Below, one piece after another: positions 26,934 through 35,941 of a stretch of DNA of 64,000 nucleotides. Within the stretch, counting starts at the first letter, position 1. Every line of letters begins with the position of its first letter. The stretch lies in the NCBI RefSeq assembly GCF_026239655.1, contig NZ_JAPIVO010000004.1, forward strand, positions 372,001 to 436,000, in the 5' to 3' direction. The notes under the pieces were generated by a model that did no database searches, had not been told where the DNA came from, and saw only the letters and a list, made by a program, of their open reading frames with translations. Position numbers and translations under genes: made by a program. The stretch is from Pedobacter sp. MR2016-24. GTDB taxonomy: Bacteria; Bacteroidota; Bacteroidia; Sphingobacteriales; Sphingobacteriaceae.

Positions 26934-27803
26934 TTAACTCAGGTATTTCCTTTTATAATCCAGCGGAGTCAACCCGGTAACGTTTTTGAAATGCCGGTAG
27001 AAATTAGAAACATTATTAAAGCCGCATTCGAAACAGATTACCTCCGTTGGCAATTTATTTTCAATTAAAAACCGGCAGGCATGACTAACCCTGATCTCGA
27101 TAAGGAAATCATAATACGTTTTCTTCGTTACCAGTTTAAAATACCTGCAGAAAGAGGTAACGCTGAGGTTACTTAAAGAGGCTACTTCCTGTAGGGTAAT
27201 GTCGTTTTTATAGTGCGATAAGGTGTAATTACAGATCTTATTGATACGTAAGATTTCTGACTCATTGGATTGATAAAATGTATTGCTGCTGTTGATGATC
27301 TGATCATATTCATCCGTTTCTGCTAACGTTTTCAGGATATTGAGGAGAATAATAATCCGGTCGATGTTGGTTGCTTTGAGTGCGAGGCGCATCAGTTCAA
27401 CCAGTTTATCTTTGGTTTCACCATGAATCATCATGCCGCTTTTAGCCTTTTCAAACAACTTGGGTATCAGATACGCTTCGGGTAATGTAAGCATATGCTT
27501 TCCCAGACAGTCCGGCAAAAAGTGAATAGCCATTACTTCTGTATTCAGATCCGGATTATTTTGAGAATAATCATCTTTGCAGCGCCAGTTATGCGGTAAG
27601 TTTTCACCTAATAATACCATTTCATCCGGAGCAAAATTACTGATATTATCACCTACAAAACGTAGCCCTTCGCCCTTGATTACATAGTGCAATTCCAGCT
27701 CCGGATGATAGTGCCAGCTATCACCAAAATCGGGCTGAATATCATGCCGGATACTAAATGAGTTTTGTAGCGTATTTGGAATTTTATGAAAATGTGCTTT
27801 CAT
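26934..27803 (-). CDS. AraC family transcriptional regulator with cupin sensor domain
   Basis: This is a 289-residue cytoplasmic regulator. The N-terminal part has the cupin-like HYHPELELHYVIKGEGLRF pattern for binding a small carbohydrate effector. The last 100 residues contain two helix-turn-helix motifs: ITLQEVASLSNLSVTSFCRY, then PTEVICFECGFNNVSNFYRH with the closing TPLDYKR. It sits between PUL units 1 and 2 on the opposite strand and diverges from the DUF3826-susC-susD unit. It is therefore the obvious local regulator; no hybrid two-component system or anti-sigma gene is present. Two direct copies of ATATTTGGT spaced 23 bases apart lie 14-48 bases before its ATG, suggesting autoregulation. 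Confidence 0.88.
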   Translation of the reverse strand: MKAHFHKIPNTLQNSFSIRHDIQPDFGDSWHYHPELELHYVIKGEGLRFVGDNISNFAPDEMVLLGENLPHNWRCKDDYSQNNPDLNTEVMAIHFLPDCLGKHMLTLPEAYLIPKLFEKAKSGMMIHGETKDKLVELMRLALKATNIDRIIILLNILKTLAETDEYDQIINSSNTFYQSNESEILRINKICNYTLSHYKNDITLQEVASLSNLSVTSFCRYFKLVTKKTYYDFLIEIRVSHACRFLIENKLPTEVICFECGFNNVSNFYRHFKNVTGLTPLDYKRKYLS

Positions 27804-27816
27804 GATTTTCGTAAAA

Positions 27817-27851
27817 ATATTTGGTTAGCAGCGGTAATAATATTTGGTAAA
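27817..27851. promoter_or_regulatory. Direct-repeat candidate operator before araC
   Basis: ATATTTGGTTA (27817-27827) and ATATTTGGTAAA (27840-27851) are direct repeats offset by 23 bases, close to the two-turn spacing AraC-family proteins use for adjacent half-sites. They lie between araC and the divergent DUF3826 gene. Confidence 0.5.
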
Positions 27852-27970
27852 TCGCAGTATTACAAGGCTAAAGTAACGTGTTTTATGGTAACATCCTATA
27901 TAAATTTGATAAAAATTGCTAGTAATTAGTGTTTTTGTTTGTTGAGTTTTGTATTAGGCCCTTGTGGCTT

Positions 27971-27985
27971 TAACCAAATTATAAA
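27971..27985 (+). promoter_or_regulatory. Operator-like motif before PUL unit 2
   Basis: TAACCAAATTATAAA resembles the TAACCAAATATTTATAAA before unit 1 and the TAACCAAGAAATATAAA before unit 3. It lies 45-59 bases ahead of the DUF3826 start. It is a single degenerate copy, so confidence is limited. Confidence 0.35.
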
Positions 27986-28029
27986 CCGGCAATTTATTTT
28001 TATATAAATATATTGTTCAGTAATGAATT

Positions 28030-28767
28030 ATGCAAAGGAAAAAACTAAGACAAAATCTGCTAGTTTCTGACGGGTATTTTACAAAATCTGTGCGCCCATA
28101 TTTTACATTTATTATTGCATTTCTGGCGCTGATAAATGTATCGAAATCGTACGCGCAAAATAATGCTCCGGCAGACCGTGAAGCTTATCTAAAAGTGATC
28201 ACCCAACGGGCTGATAAAATTGTTGCGGGCTTAGCCATCAGCGATGCAGGCACTGCAGAAAAAGTCCGCAATATTATCCGTGATCAGTATGACAACTTAA
28301 ATGATATCTACACGAAAAGAGATCATGAAGTTAAATCAATCAAAGCACAGTATCAAAGTGAGCGGGCACTAAGAGATACAGCTTTGGCAGTACAGGCAAA
28401 AATAGTAGAAAAATCTCTTGCCAAACTTCATCCAAAGTACATACATAACTTAAACCGCCATTTAACTGCAGCGCAGGTAGATCAGGTAAAAAACGGTATG
28501 ACCTATAATGTATTGCCAATTACCTATAAGGCTTATCAGGAACAAATACTCACCCTAACTGATCCCCAAAAGAAACAGATCTTAATCTGGTTAACCGAAG
28601 CACGAGAGCATGCTATTGATGCAGAATCATCGGATAAAAAACATGCCTGGTTCGGAAAATACAAAGGCAGAATCAACAATTACCTGTCGGCCGCAGGCTA
28701 TAACCTTAAAAAAGAGGGTGAAGAGTGGCAAAAGAGGATAAAAGCTAAGGCTGATATCACAGAGTAA
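28030..28767 (+). CDS. Secreted DUF3826 protein
   Basis: This 245-residue protein has an extended N-terminus followed by a signal-like segment (FTFIIAFLALINVSKSYAQ). The mature protein is helical and charged, with ADREAYLKVITQRADKIV and HAWFGKYKGRINNYLSAAGY, matching DUF3826, a family found almost only in Bacteroidota PULs for pectin. No catalytic motif is known. It precedes susC by 45 bases and probably shares its promoter, so it may assist glycan capture or a periplasmic step. The family call is from recognition of its conserved C-terminal half; the role is unknown. Confidence 0.7.
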   Translation: MQRKKLRQNLLVSDGYFTKSVRPYFTFIIAFLALINVSKSYAQNNAPADREAYLKVITQRADKIVAGLAISDAGTAEKVRNIIRDQYDNLNDIYTKRDHEVKSIKAQYQSERALRDTALAVQAKIVEKSLAKLHPKYIHNLNRHLTAAQVDQVKNGMTYNVLPITYKAYQEQILTLTDPQKKQILIWLTEAREHAIDAESSDKKHAWFGKYKGRINNYLSAAGYNLKKEGEEWQKRIKAKADITE

Positions 28768-28812
28768 ATTGCGATTGACTCAAAAGATTAAAAGCAAAAC
28801 CAAATAAACACT

Positions 28813-31800
28813 ATGAACATAAATTTTACACGTAAAATTACATTGTCACTGCTGATCACGATGCTGGCATGTACAATGTTGTTTGCCCAGGACCGAAAGG
28901 TGACAGGTAAGGTGGTCGACCAGAGCGATGGCAAAGGCATACCTGGGGTGAACGTCAGCTTAAAAGGCATTCCAAGTAATGTCAGCACCAACTCGGACGG
29001 TTTCTTTACTATACAGGTAAAATCAAACACCGATGTTTTAGTATTTTCTTACATCGGATATGTAAGACAGCAAATCCCTGTAGGAGCTCAGACCAACCTG
29101 ACCGTAAGACTGGCATCAGACAACCAGGGTTTGGATGAAGTGGTAGTAGTTGGTTATGGAACGCAAAAGCGGGCTACGCTAACAGGAGCCGTTTCCACTA
29201 TAGACCTGAAACAGGTAGAAGACGTTCCTGCACTCTCTTTAAGTGCTGCTTTAAGAGGAACCGTGCCTGGTTTATCTATTTCCGGAGGCACGCAGCGCGC
29301 GGGTCAGGGTACAACAATTACAGTTAGAAATCCTGTAGTATATTCTAAAGACAGCCAGCAGGGAACCAACCCGATCTTTGTAATTGATGATGTAATCAGA
29401 ACGCAATCAGATTTTGATTTACTGGATCAGAATGTTGTAGAAAGTGTTTCTGTTTTGAAAGATGCAGAAGCAGCGATTTATGGGGTCTCAGGTGCAAATG
29501 GGGTTGTAATTGTAAGAACTAAACGCGGTCGCTCAGGTGCACCAAGAATTAATCTTAGCAGTTCCGTTGGGTTTTCTGACGCAACAACGCTGCCTAAGAT
29601 GATGTCTGGTATACAATTGGGTAATTTCGTGAACGATTATTTGAATGCACAGGTTTATCAGCAAACTATAGCTGGTACACCAGTCAACAAATTCATTAAT
29701 CCTGATGGCTACATTGTCACCAATGGTGTTGCGGAACCAACAAGAACGGTAACGCAATGGTACACTCCGGATGAGCTGGATTATTTTTCAAAAAATAACC
29801 ACAATTGGCTGGATGAAGCCTTTAAAACTTCCTACATGTACCGTCAGGCACTGAACATTAGCGGTGGTAGTGATAAGGTTACTTATTTTGTTGGGGGTGA
29901 CTATGTCTCGCAAAACTCCAACTTTAAAGGGGTGAGCTCCAGTAAATATGGCCTCCGCGCTAGTGTTGATGCAAAATTATCAAAACGCTTAACCGTTTCT
30001 GCGTCAGTAAGTACAGATGTGTCCAGCTCCCGCAGTTATTATTATAAATTGAACAGCACTACAGAAAGTTTAGATAATGATGTTGCTTCATTACAAAATG
30101 TTAACCCCTGGTCTGAATATTATATCAATGGCAACCCCGTAATTTTGGGTTCCAGCAATACCGGCGGATTAGATAACGTTAACTTTTTCCTGATCCAGAA
30201 TTCAAACAATTTCACCAGCTCCAAATCTTATGTGATGAATATGCTTGGTAAAGTTACTTATGAAGTACCGGGGGTGAAAGGTTTAACGGCCACAGCAACC
30301 CTTAATAATAACATCAGCAGTTCGAATGGCAAGCAGTATGGTACTACATTTAACTACTATAAATATGCTGGTACAGGCGGCAATAATCACATTCCAGGTG
30401 GAGCATTACAAGGAATATTCCCCATCAGGAATGGCGACAGGCTTAGGCTTAACCCGATATTTTCAGACAACTACCAGTTAAATGCGGGTTTAAATTACAA
30501 TAGATCTTTTGGTAAACACAATGTTTCAGCTCTGGCTTTATTTGAACAAAGAGAGCTTTCAACTGAAGGTGTGGCCGCAATGGTGGAAGGATTGGTCGCC
30601 GGCGGATTGCCTTATCAGACATTTGCTGTTGGTTCACAAACTTCTACGCAATCCGGACAGGTAAGCGAATCTGCTTTTCAATCTCTGATTACCCGTATCA
30701 ATTATGATTACGACAATAAATATCTGCTGCAACTGGTATATCGCCGTGATGGAAGTTCAAGGTTTAGTCCGGGTCGAAATTGGGGAGGGTTCCCGGCAGC
30801 ATCAGCAGGCTGGGTAGTATCTCAGGAGCAGTTTTTCAAAGACAGGTTCAAGTTTATCGATCTATTTAAGATTCGTGCCTCAGTGGGTCTGACCGGAACT
30901 GACGCGACTAAAGCTTATCAGTTCCTATCCTCATACAATTTAGGTACCGGCAGTTCCGGTGGGGCTGTTTTTAATGAGATCGATAGAAGTATCGCTATTA
31001 AAGCCAATATTGCCATCCCAAATGAATTTGTGTCATGGGATAAATATTTGAAAACCAATTATGGTTTTGACCTTGGGATACTAAAAAATAAAGTAACTGT
31101 TTCAGGTGAGTATTTCTGGACACATGGTTACAACCTGTTATCTACACTGACCGCTTCAGTTCCGGCAACAATCGGTGCTGCTGTTCCAACAGAGAACTTT
31201 GCAAAAGCCAATATGTTTGGTTATGAGTTGAGCGTTGCTTACCGTGATAAAATTGGACAGGTAAACTTCGGTTTCACGCCATTTTATACCTGGAGCGACA
31301 ACAAAAATATTATATATGACGTATCTGCTGGTATCAGAGGATCGCTCGAAGACTTAACTGGTTTTTCAAGTGACAGAGGGGTTTTTGGTTATAAATCATT
31401 AGGTATCATCAGAAATCAGGAAGAGGCCAATGCAATTATTGCACAACGATTAAACGGCTCTGCCGTTGCAGGAGCTGCTACTAAAGTGAAAATCTTAGAT
31501 AACCCTTTACAGCCTGGTATGATCAATTATGAAGATACCAATGGTGATGGAGTGATCGATCTGAAGGATAGGGTATATGTAAGCGACCGACAAAGCAACC
31601 ACAATAACCTGGGTTTAAATTTTAATGTGGGTTACAGCGGTTTAAGCTTAAATGTAGTAATGGGATTAGCCTGGGGAGGTAAAACCAATATCGGCGGATT
31701 GAAACCAGCAGGTAATAGTCCGGGTACCTATAGTAACAGGGCAGCCTATTGGTCAGATCACTGGACACCGGCAAATACCGGCGCAGCTTATCCAAACCCT

Positions 31801-32064
31801 TATTTCTCCAGCATTTATGAAACAAGCGATTTCTGGCTGGTATCAGCAACCACATTCAACATCAGCAATGCCAACTTAAGTTATACAGTACCGGTTAAAT
31901 GGACCGAGAAAGTGGGAATTGCAAGTTTAAGGTTATTTGCACAGGCAACAAACCCTGTTCAGTTTATCAATCCTTTCCCTGGGAAATACAGAGATTTTGG
32001 AACTCAGATCGGAAGTTATCCAACACTCAAAACATATTCTTTTGGTTTAAATGTTGGACTATAA
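28813..32064 (+). CDS. SusC/RagA-type TonB-linked outer membrane transporter
   Basis: This 1083-residue outer-membrane protein has a signal peptide (ending MLFAQ). Residues about 28-105 are the carboxypeptidase-regulatory-like domain, followed by the TonB box region LDEVVVVGYG. The plug domain ends with VSVLKDAEAAIYGVSGANGV and TKRG, and a 22-strand barrel follows, closing with an aromatic end (YSFGLNVGL). With its SusD partner it imports oligosaccharides into the periplasm using TonB energy. There is no N-terminal STN domain, so it is not the FecR/sigma-signalling type, in line with AraC control. It is the only SusC in the window. Confidence 0.95.
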   Translation: MNINFTRKITLSLLITMLACTMLFAQDRKVTGKVVDQSDGKGIPGVNVSLKGIPSNVSTNSDGFFTIQVKSNTDVLVFSYIGYVRQQIPVGAQTNLTVRLASDNQGLDEVVVVGYGTQKRATLTGAVSTIDLKQVEDVPALSLSAALRGTVPGLSISGGTQRAGQGTTITVRNPVVYSKDSQQGTNPIFVIDDVIRTQSDFDLLDQNVVESVSVLKDAEAAIYGVSGANGVVIVRTKRGRSGAPRINLSSSVGFSDATTLPKMMSGIQLGNFVNDYLNAQVYQQTIAGTPVNKFINPDGYIVTNGVAEPTRTVTQWYTPDELDYFSKNNHNWLDEAFKTSYMYRQALNISGGSDKVTYFVGGDYVSQNSNFKGVSSSKYGLRASVDAKLSKRLTVSASVSTDVSSSRSYYYKLNSTTESLDNDVASLQNVNPWSEYYINGNPVILGSSNTGGLDNVNFFLIQNSNNFTSSKSYVMNMLGKVTYEVPGVKGLTATATLNNNISSSNGKQYGTTFNYYKYAGTGGNNHIPGGALQGIFPIRNGDRLRLNPIFSDNYQLNAGLNYNRSFGKHNVSALALFEQRELSTEGVAAMVEGLVAGGLPYQTFAVGSQTSTQSGQVSESAFQSLITRINYDYDNKYLLQLVYRRDGSSRFSPGRNWGGFPAASAGWVVSQEQFFKDRFKFIDLFKIRASVGLTGTDATKAYQFLSSYNLGTGSSGGAVFNEIDRSIAIKANIAIPNEFVSWDKYLKTNYGFDLGILKNKVTVSGEYFWTHGYNLLSTLTASVPATIGAAVPTENFAKANMFGYELSVAYRDKIGQVNFGFTPFYTWSDNKNIIYDVSAGIRGSLEDLTGFSSDRGVFGYKSLGIIRNQEEANAIIAQRLNGSAVAGAATKVKILDNPLQPGMINYEDTNGDGVIDLKDRVYVSDRQSNHNNLGLNFNVGYSGLSLNVVMGLAWGGKTNIGGLKPAGNSPGTYSNRAAYWSDHWTPANTGAAYPNPYFSSIYETSDFWLVSATTFNISNANLSYTVPVKWTEKVGIASLRLFAQATNPVQFINPFPGKYRDFGTQIGSYPTLKTYSFGLNVGL

Positions 32065-32076
32065 TAATTGGCTATC

Positions 32077-33906
32077 ATGAAAAAATTAAATATACTATCC
32101 ATAACAGCCTGCCTGATACCATTGATGTTCAGCAGCTGTAAAAAAGTTTTAGAAAAACAGGATCTGGGAAGCTTTACCGCAGATCAGGTTTATAATGATT
32201 CTACCACCACAAAATTAAGCGTAGACTATATATACAGTCAGAACCAGCCTGCCTGGTTTGGAAATACCGGTGGTTTGAGTGGCTCGGTGAATAGCTTAGC
32301 TGAAGAAGTTTATGGCGACAATGTCTTTGTAAAAGGAACTGCTACTATTGAATCTGTGACTGATATCGGTGCTACAAATACCAGTGGAAACTATTTTAAA
32401 ATCCGTACTATTAACATGTTTATCCGCGATGTAAATGCGGGTACAATGGATCCGGCAGTCAAAAAAAGGTTTATTGCGCAGGCTTACTTTTGGAGAGCTT
32501 TCCGATATTTTGAACTGGCTAAATTGTATGGTGGAGTGCCTCTTGTACTTGTTCCGCTTGATGCCGTGGGAGAGGAAGCTAAACTAGCTGCTTTGCTGCC
32601 AAGAAGCAGCACATCAGAAACTTTTGCACAGATTGCAAGGGATCTGGATTCCTGCATCAAATATATACCAACTAAGTGGCCATCAAACAATGATTATGGT
32701 CGTATCACTAAGGGAGCTGCACAAGCCTACAAAGGCAGGATACTGCTTTATTTTGCCTCACCAGAATTCAATCCTACCAATATTATATCGAGGTGGCAAG
32801 ATGCATATAAGGCGAACACAGAAGCTATAGCTACTTTATCTGCAAATGGTTTTGGCTTGTATGCAAAGTTTGATGCAAGTATGTGGACTACAGAAGGAAG
32901 TAATGGCGGTAGTACACCCAGAAATCCGGAAGCCGTTTTTGCAACACTTTACAATACCGGAACAACAGATATCGGTCAGAATAATAACAGCTACCCGAAT
33001 TCAACTGTTCCTAAATATATCGGAAGTACCGGCGGTTCTAACCTGCCAACTTGGAATATGGCTTTAGCTTTTCCGATGAAGGATGGTAAAGATATTGGCA
33101 CCTCTGGAAAATATACCTATAACCAGGCGACTTTCTATAAGGACCGTGATCCAAGGTTTGATCAGACCATCGCATATAATGGTGCCAGCTGGCCTTTGGC
33201 GGGTAATCCTAATTACCGGTTATGGACCTATTATTTTACAAGAAATAATGTACTGGCATCCACTGAAAGCGCAGTAACTTCCAGTGGATTGTACCTGCGC
33301 AAAGGGATTGATCCTTCATTAACCCTGGCAAACTTTCAAAATGCTGGTACAGACTGGATAGAGATCCGTTATGCAGAAGTATTGCTGAACCAGGCAGAAT
33401 GTGCCGCAGAAATCGGAAATACTGGTCAGGGACAAGAAGCTTATGCAAATATCATCGCCATTAGAAAACGGGCCGGTATTGAAGCAGGTGCCGATGGATT
33501 GTATGGATTGCCTGTCGGACTTAATTCAACGCAGCTGGTTAGTGCCGTGCTGCGTGAGAGAAATATTGAGCTGGCTTATGAAGGTAAACGCTTCTGGGAC
33601 CTTCGCCGTAGAAAATTACTAGAGTCTACACTGAATGGCAAAAGAAGATTGGGTGTAACCATTGCGTTGAAAAACACAGGTACAAATACAGATTACCTGC
33701 TGGCTACACGTGACGCTTCTGCGAATACAAACTTAGATGCTTTGTATACCACAAGCTTTACAGTAACCACCAAAGAGCTGGATACCTACAATATCACGTA
33801 CCAGCCAGAAGTTTACTTTTTTGGAATACCAACAAACTCTTTAATAAACAACATCAATCTGCAGCAAAATAATACGTGGGGAGGTCCGTTTGATCCAACA
33901 AAATAG
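32077..33906 (+). CDS. SusD/RagB family glycan-binding lipoprotein
   Basis: This 609-residue outer-membrane lipoprotein has a lipobox ending in Cys21 (LMFSSCKK). The family pattern is clear: an N-terminal helical TPR-like part with FIAQAYFWRAFRYFELAKLYGGVPLV, and the C-terminal RagB block with ELAYEGKRFWDLRRRKLLES. It caps the SusC barrel and binds the oligosaccharide. The ATG at 32077 is used; an in-frame TTG three codons earlier is less likely. It starts 12 bases after susC and is followed by a strong terminator, marking the end of unit 2. Confidence 0.95.
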   Translation: MKKLNILSITACLIPLMFSSCKKVLEKQDLGSFTADQVYNDSTTTKLSVDYIYSQNQPAWFGNTGGLSGSVNSLAEEVYGDNVFVKGTATIESVTDIGATNTSGNYFKIRTINMFIRDVNAGTMDPAVKKRFIAQAYFWRAFRYFELAKLYGGVPLVLVPLDAVGEEAKLAALLPRSSTSETFAQIARDLDSCIKYIPTKWPSNNDYGRITKGAAQAYKGRILLYFASPEFNPTNIISRWQDAYKANTEAIATLSANGFGLYAKFDASMWTTEGSNGGSTPRNPEAVFATLYNTGTTDIGQNNNSYPNSTVPKYIGSTGGSNLPTWNMALAFPMKDGKDIGTSGKYTYNQATFYKDRDPRFDQTIAYNGASWPLAGNPNYRLWTYYFTRNNVLASTESAVTSSGLYLRKGIDPSLTLANFQNAGTDWIEIRYAEVLLNQAECAAEIGNTGQGQEAYANIIAIRKRAGIEAGADGLYGLPVGLNSTQLVSAVLRERNIELAYEGKRFWDLRRRKLLESTLNGKRRLGVTIALKNTGTNTDYLLATRDASANTNLDALYTTSFTVTTKELDTYNITYQPEVYFFGIPTNSLINNINLQQNNTWGGPFDPTK

Positions 33907-33956
33907 TTGGGCATGATCGCCATTCCCAGCAGCTTTTAATGTAATATTTTTGGTTT

Positions 33957-33987
33957 AAAAGAGGGGGCAAAATTTGCCTCCTTTTTT
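33957..33987 (+). terminator. Intrinsic terminator after susD
   Basis: A GC-rich stem (GGGGGC at 33963-33968 with GCCTCC at 33976-33981, one G-T pair) is followed by six T residues. It lies 56 bases after the susD stop and separates unit 2 from unit 3. Confidence 0.85.
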
Positions 33988-34016
33988 ATTAAAGAAAGTA
34001 TTATTTATATATGAAT

Positions 34017-34170
34017 TATTTGGTAATTTGTAACACTGCTGTGATAATGCGTTTAGATTGTTACTGATATTTGGATTCATTGATAAGATCGTACAATACC
34101 TTGTCAAAATTATGCAGTAAAATGTGGCTTTTTGATTGCAAATTTGAAATATAGTATAATTCTAACCAAG
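34017..34170 (+). promoter_or_regulatory. Cluster of operator-like motifs before PUL unit 3
   Basis: The 378-base gap 33907-34284 holds the susD terminator and then three motif-like sites: TTATTTGGTAA (34017-34027), GATATTTGGAT (34066-34076) and TAACCAAG (34163-34170, followed by AAATATAAA). They resemble the sites before unit 1 and araC and lie 115-268 bases before the first PL1 gene. Nothing else is recognised in the gap. Confidence 0.4.
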
Positions 34171-34284
34171 AAATATAAACCAGGGAATACAAAAGAAATG
34201 AACAAAAATCTTGATAATTAAAGAGATTTGTTTTGAGCTTATTTGAGCGAAACCTTATTTTGTCTTCCTACCAAGAACATACAC

Positions 34285-35940
34285 ATGAACAGGAACATTT
34301 TCAATCTGCTCTTTTCTGCAGTATTAACACTCTCCACTACTTATTCGTTTGCGCAGTATCCTAAAATTCCGGAGGATGTTAAAAAAGCTTCTGATGAGAT
34401 GATGAAAGAAACTGAACGTCAGTCAGAAATTGCCTGGGAAAAAGCCAAGGTGATTATTGCACAGGAATCAAGACAAGGGAAACCCTATATTCCATGGGCA
34501 GGCAGACCAACCGATTTGCCGCAGGCAGAGATTGCTGCTTTCCCTGGTGCAGAAGGTGGTGGTGCTTTCAGCTTTGGTGGTCGTGGTGGCAGGGTCATCG
34601 TAGTTAAGAATTTAAATGACAGCGGACCTGGTTCATTACGTGATGCCTGCGAACAGGGCGGGGCAAGAATCGTAGTTTTTAATGTGTCAGGAGTAATTCG
34701 CATAAAAACCCCATTGATCATCCGCGCGCCTTATATCACTATTGCGGGGCAAACTGCACCAGGTGATGGAGTTTGTGTAGCCGGCGAATCCGTTTGGCTG
34801 AATACCCACGATGTTGTAGTTCGTTTTATGCGTTTTCGTCGCGGTGAAACTTTTGTAGGCAGAAGAGATGATGCTATTGGCGGCAATCCTGTAGGAAATA
34901 TCATGATTGACCACGTTTCTGCCAGCTGGGGATTAGATGAAAACATGTCGATGTACCGCCATATGTATAATGACAGTACCGGTAAAACTGAAGAGAAGCT
35001 GGCTACAGTAAATATTACTATACAAAACTCTATTTTTTCTGAGGCCTTAGATACCTGGAATCATGCGTTCGGAAGTACGCTTGGCGGGGAGAACTGTACG
35101 TTTATGAGAAATCTGTGGGCTGATAACGGGGCAAGAAACCCATCAATCGGCTGGAACGGTATCTTCAATTTTGCGAACAATGTAGTTTTTAACTGGAACA
35201 ACAGATCTACAGATGGTGGAGATTATACCGCGTTATACAATATTGTCAATAATTATTACAAACCAGGTCCTGTAACCGACCTGAAAGAACCAATCAGTTA
35301 CAGGATATTAAAACCCGAGTCTGGTCGCAGTAAACTTCCCTATGTGGTGTTTGGACGTGCCTATGTGGAAGGGAATATTATTGAAGGAAATGAAAGGGTG
35401 ACTAAAAATAACTGGGACGGCGGTGTGCAGGTAGAAAATAAAAAAGGCGAGCTATTGACCTTTGAGCAGGCCTCCCCGTATTTTGCGGCGATGCGGGTGA
35501 ATAAACCTTTCCCGATGGCTAAGATTACTATTTTACCAACATTAAAGGCGAAAGATTATGTGTTAGCCAATGCAGGGGCCACACTTCCTAAAAGGGATCC
35601 GGTAGATACAAGAATTGTGAAACAGGTGAAAACAGGTAAAATTGAATACATTGAAGGTGTGAAATTGCCTGAGAAAGATTTTGAACACCGCCGTTTACCT
35701 AAAGATTCTTACAAACTGGGTATCATTACAGATATCAGTCAGGTTGGTGGTTATCCTGAATATAAGGGAACGCCTTACAAAGATACTGATGACGACGGTA
35801 TGCCCGATGCTTACGAATTAAAAAACGGATTGAATCCTAAGGATGCCAGTGATGCCGCAAAAATTGGCAAAAGTGGTTATTCAAACATAGAAGTTTACCT
35901 AAATAGTGTAGTTTCAACGGCTACTGTAAAGCCTGATTAA
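34285..35940 (+). CDS. Secreted pectate lyase, family PL1 (first tandem copy)
   Basis: This is a 551-residue beta-helix lyase with a signal peptide (ending TTYSFAQ). After a helical N-terminal segment of about 60 residues, the PL1 core starts at AFPGAEGGGAFSFGGRGG. It continues through SLRDACEQGGARIVVFNVSG, RFMRFRRGE, RRDDAIGGN and the calcium-site block IDHVSASWGLDEN. It would cleave de-esterified polygalacturonate by beta-elimination, needing Ca2+. The C-terminus ends with a DTDDDGMPDAYE calcium-binding motif. It is the first gene of unit 3; ATG 34285 is preferred over an in-frame TTG at 34243. The second copy starts one base after its stop. Confidence 0.9.
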   Translation: MNRNIFNLLFSAVLTLSTTYSFAQYPKIPEDVKKASDEMMKETERQSEIAWEKAKVIIAQESRQGKPYIPWAGRPTDLPQAEIAAFPGAEGGGAFSFGGRGGRVIVVKNLNDSGPGSLRDACEQGGARIVVFNVSGVIRIKTPLIIRAPYITIAGQTAPGDGVCVAGESVWLNTHDVVVRFMRFRRGETFVGRRDDAIGGNPVGNIMIDHVSASWGLDENMSMYRHMYNDSTGKTEEKLATVNITIQNSIFSEALDTWNHAFGSTLGGENCTFMRNLWADNGARNPSIGWNGIFNFANNVVFNWNNRSTDGGDYTALYNIVNNYYKPGPVTDLKEPISYRILKPESGRSKLPYVVFGRAYVEGNIIEGNERVTKNNWDGGVQVENKKGELLTFEQASPYFAAMRVNKPFPMAKITILPTLKAKDYVLANAGATLPKRDPVDTRIVKQVKTGKIEYIEGVKLPEKDFEHRRLPKDSYKLGIITDISQVGGYPEYKGTPYKDTDDDGMPDAYELKNGLNPKDASDAAKIGKSGYSNIEVYLNSVVSTATVKPD

Positions 35941-35941
35941 T

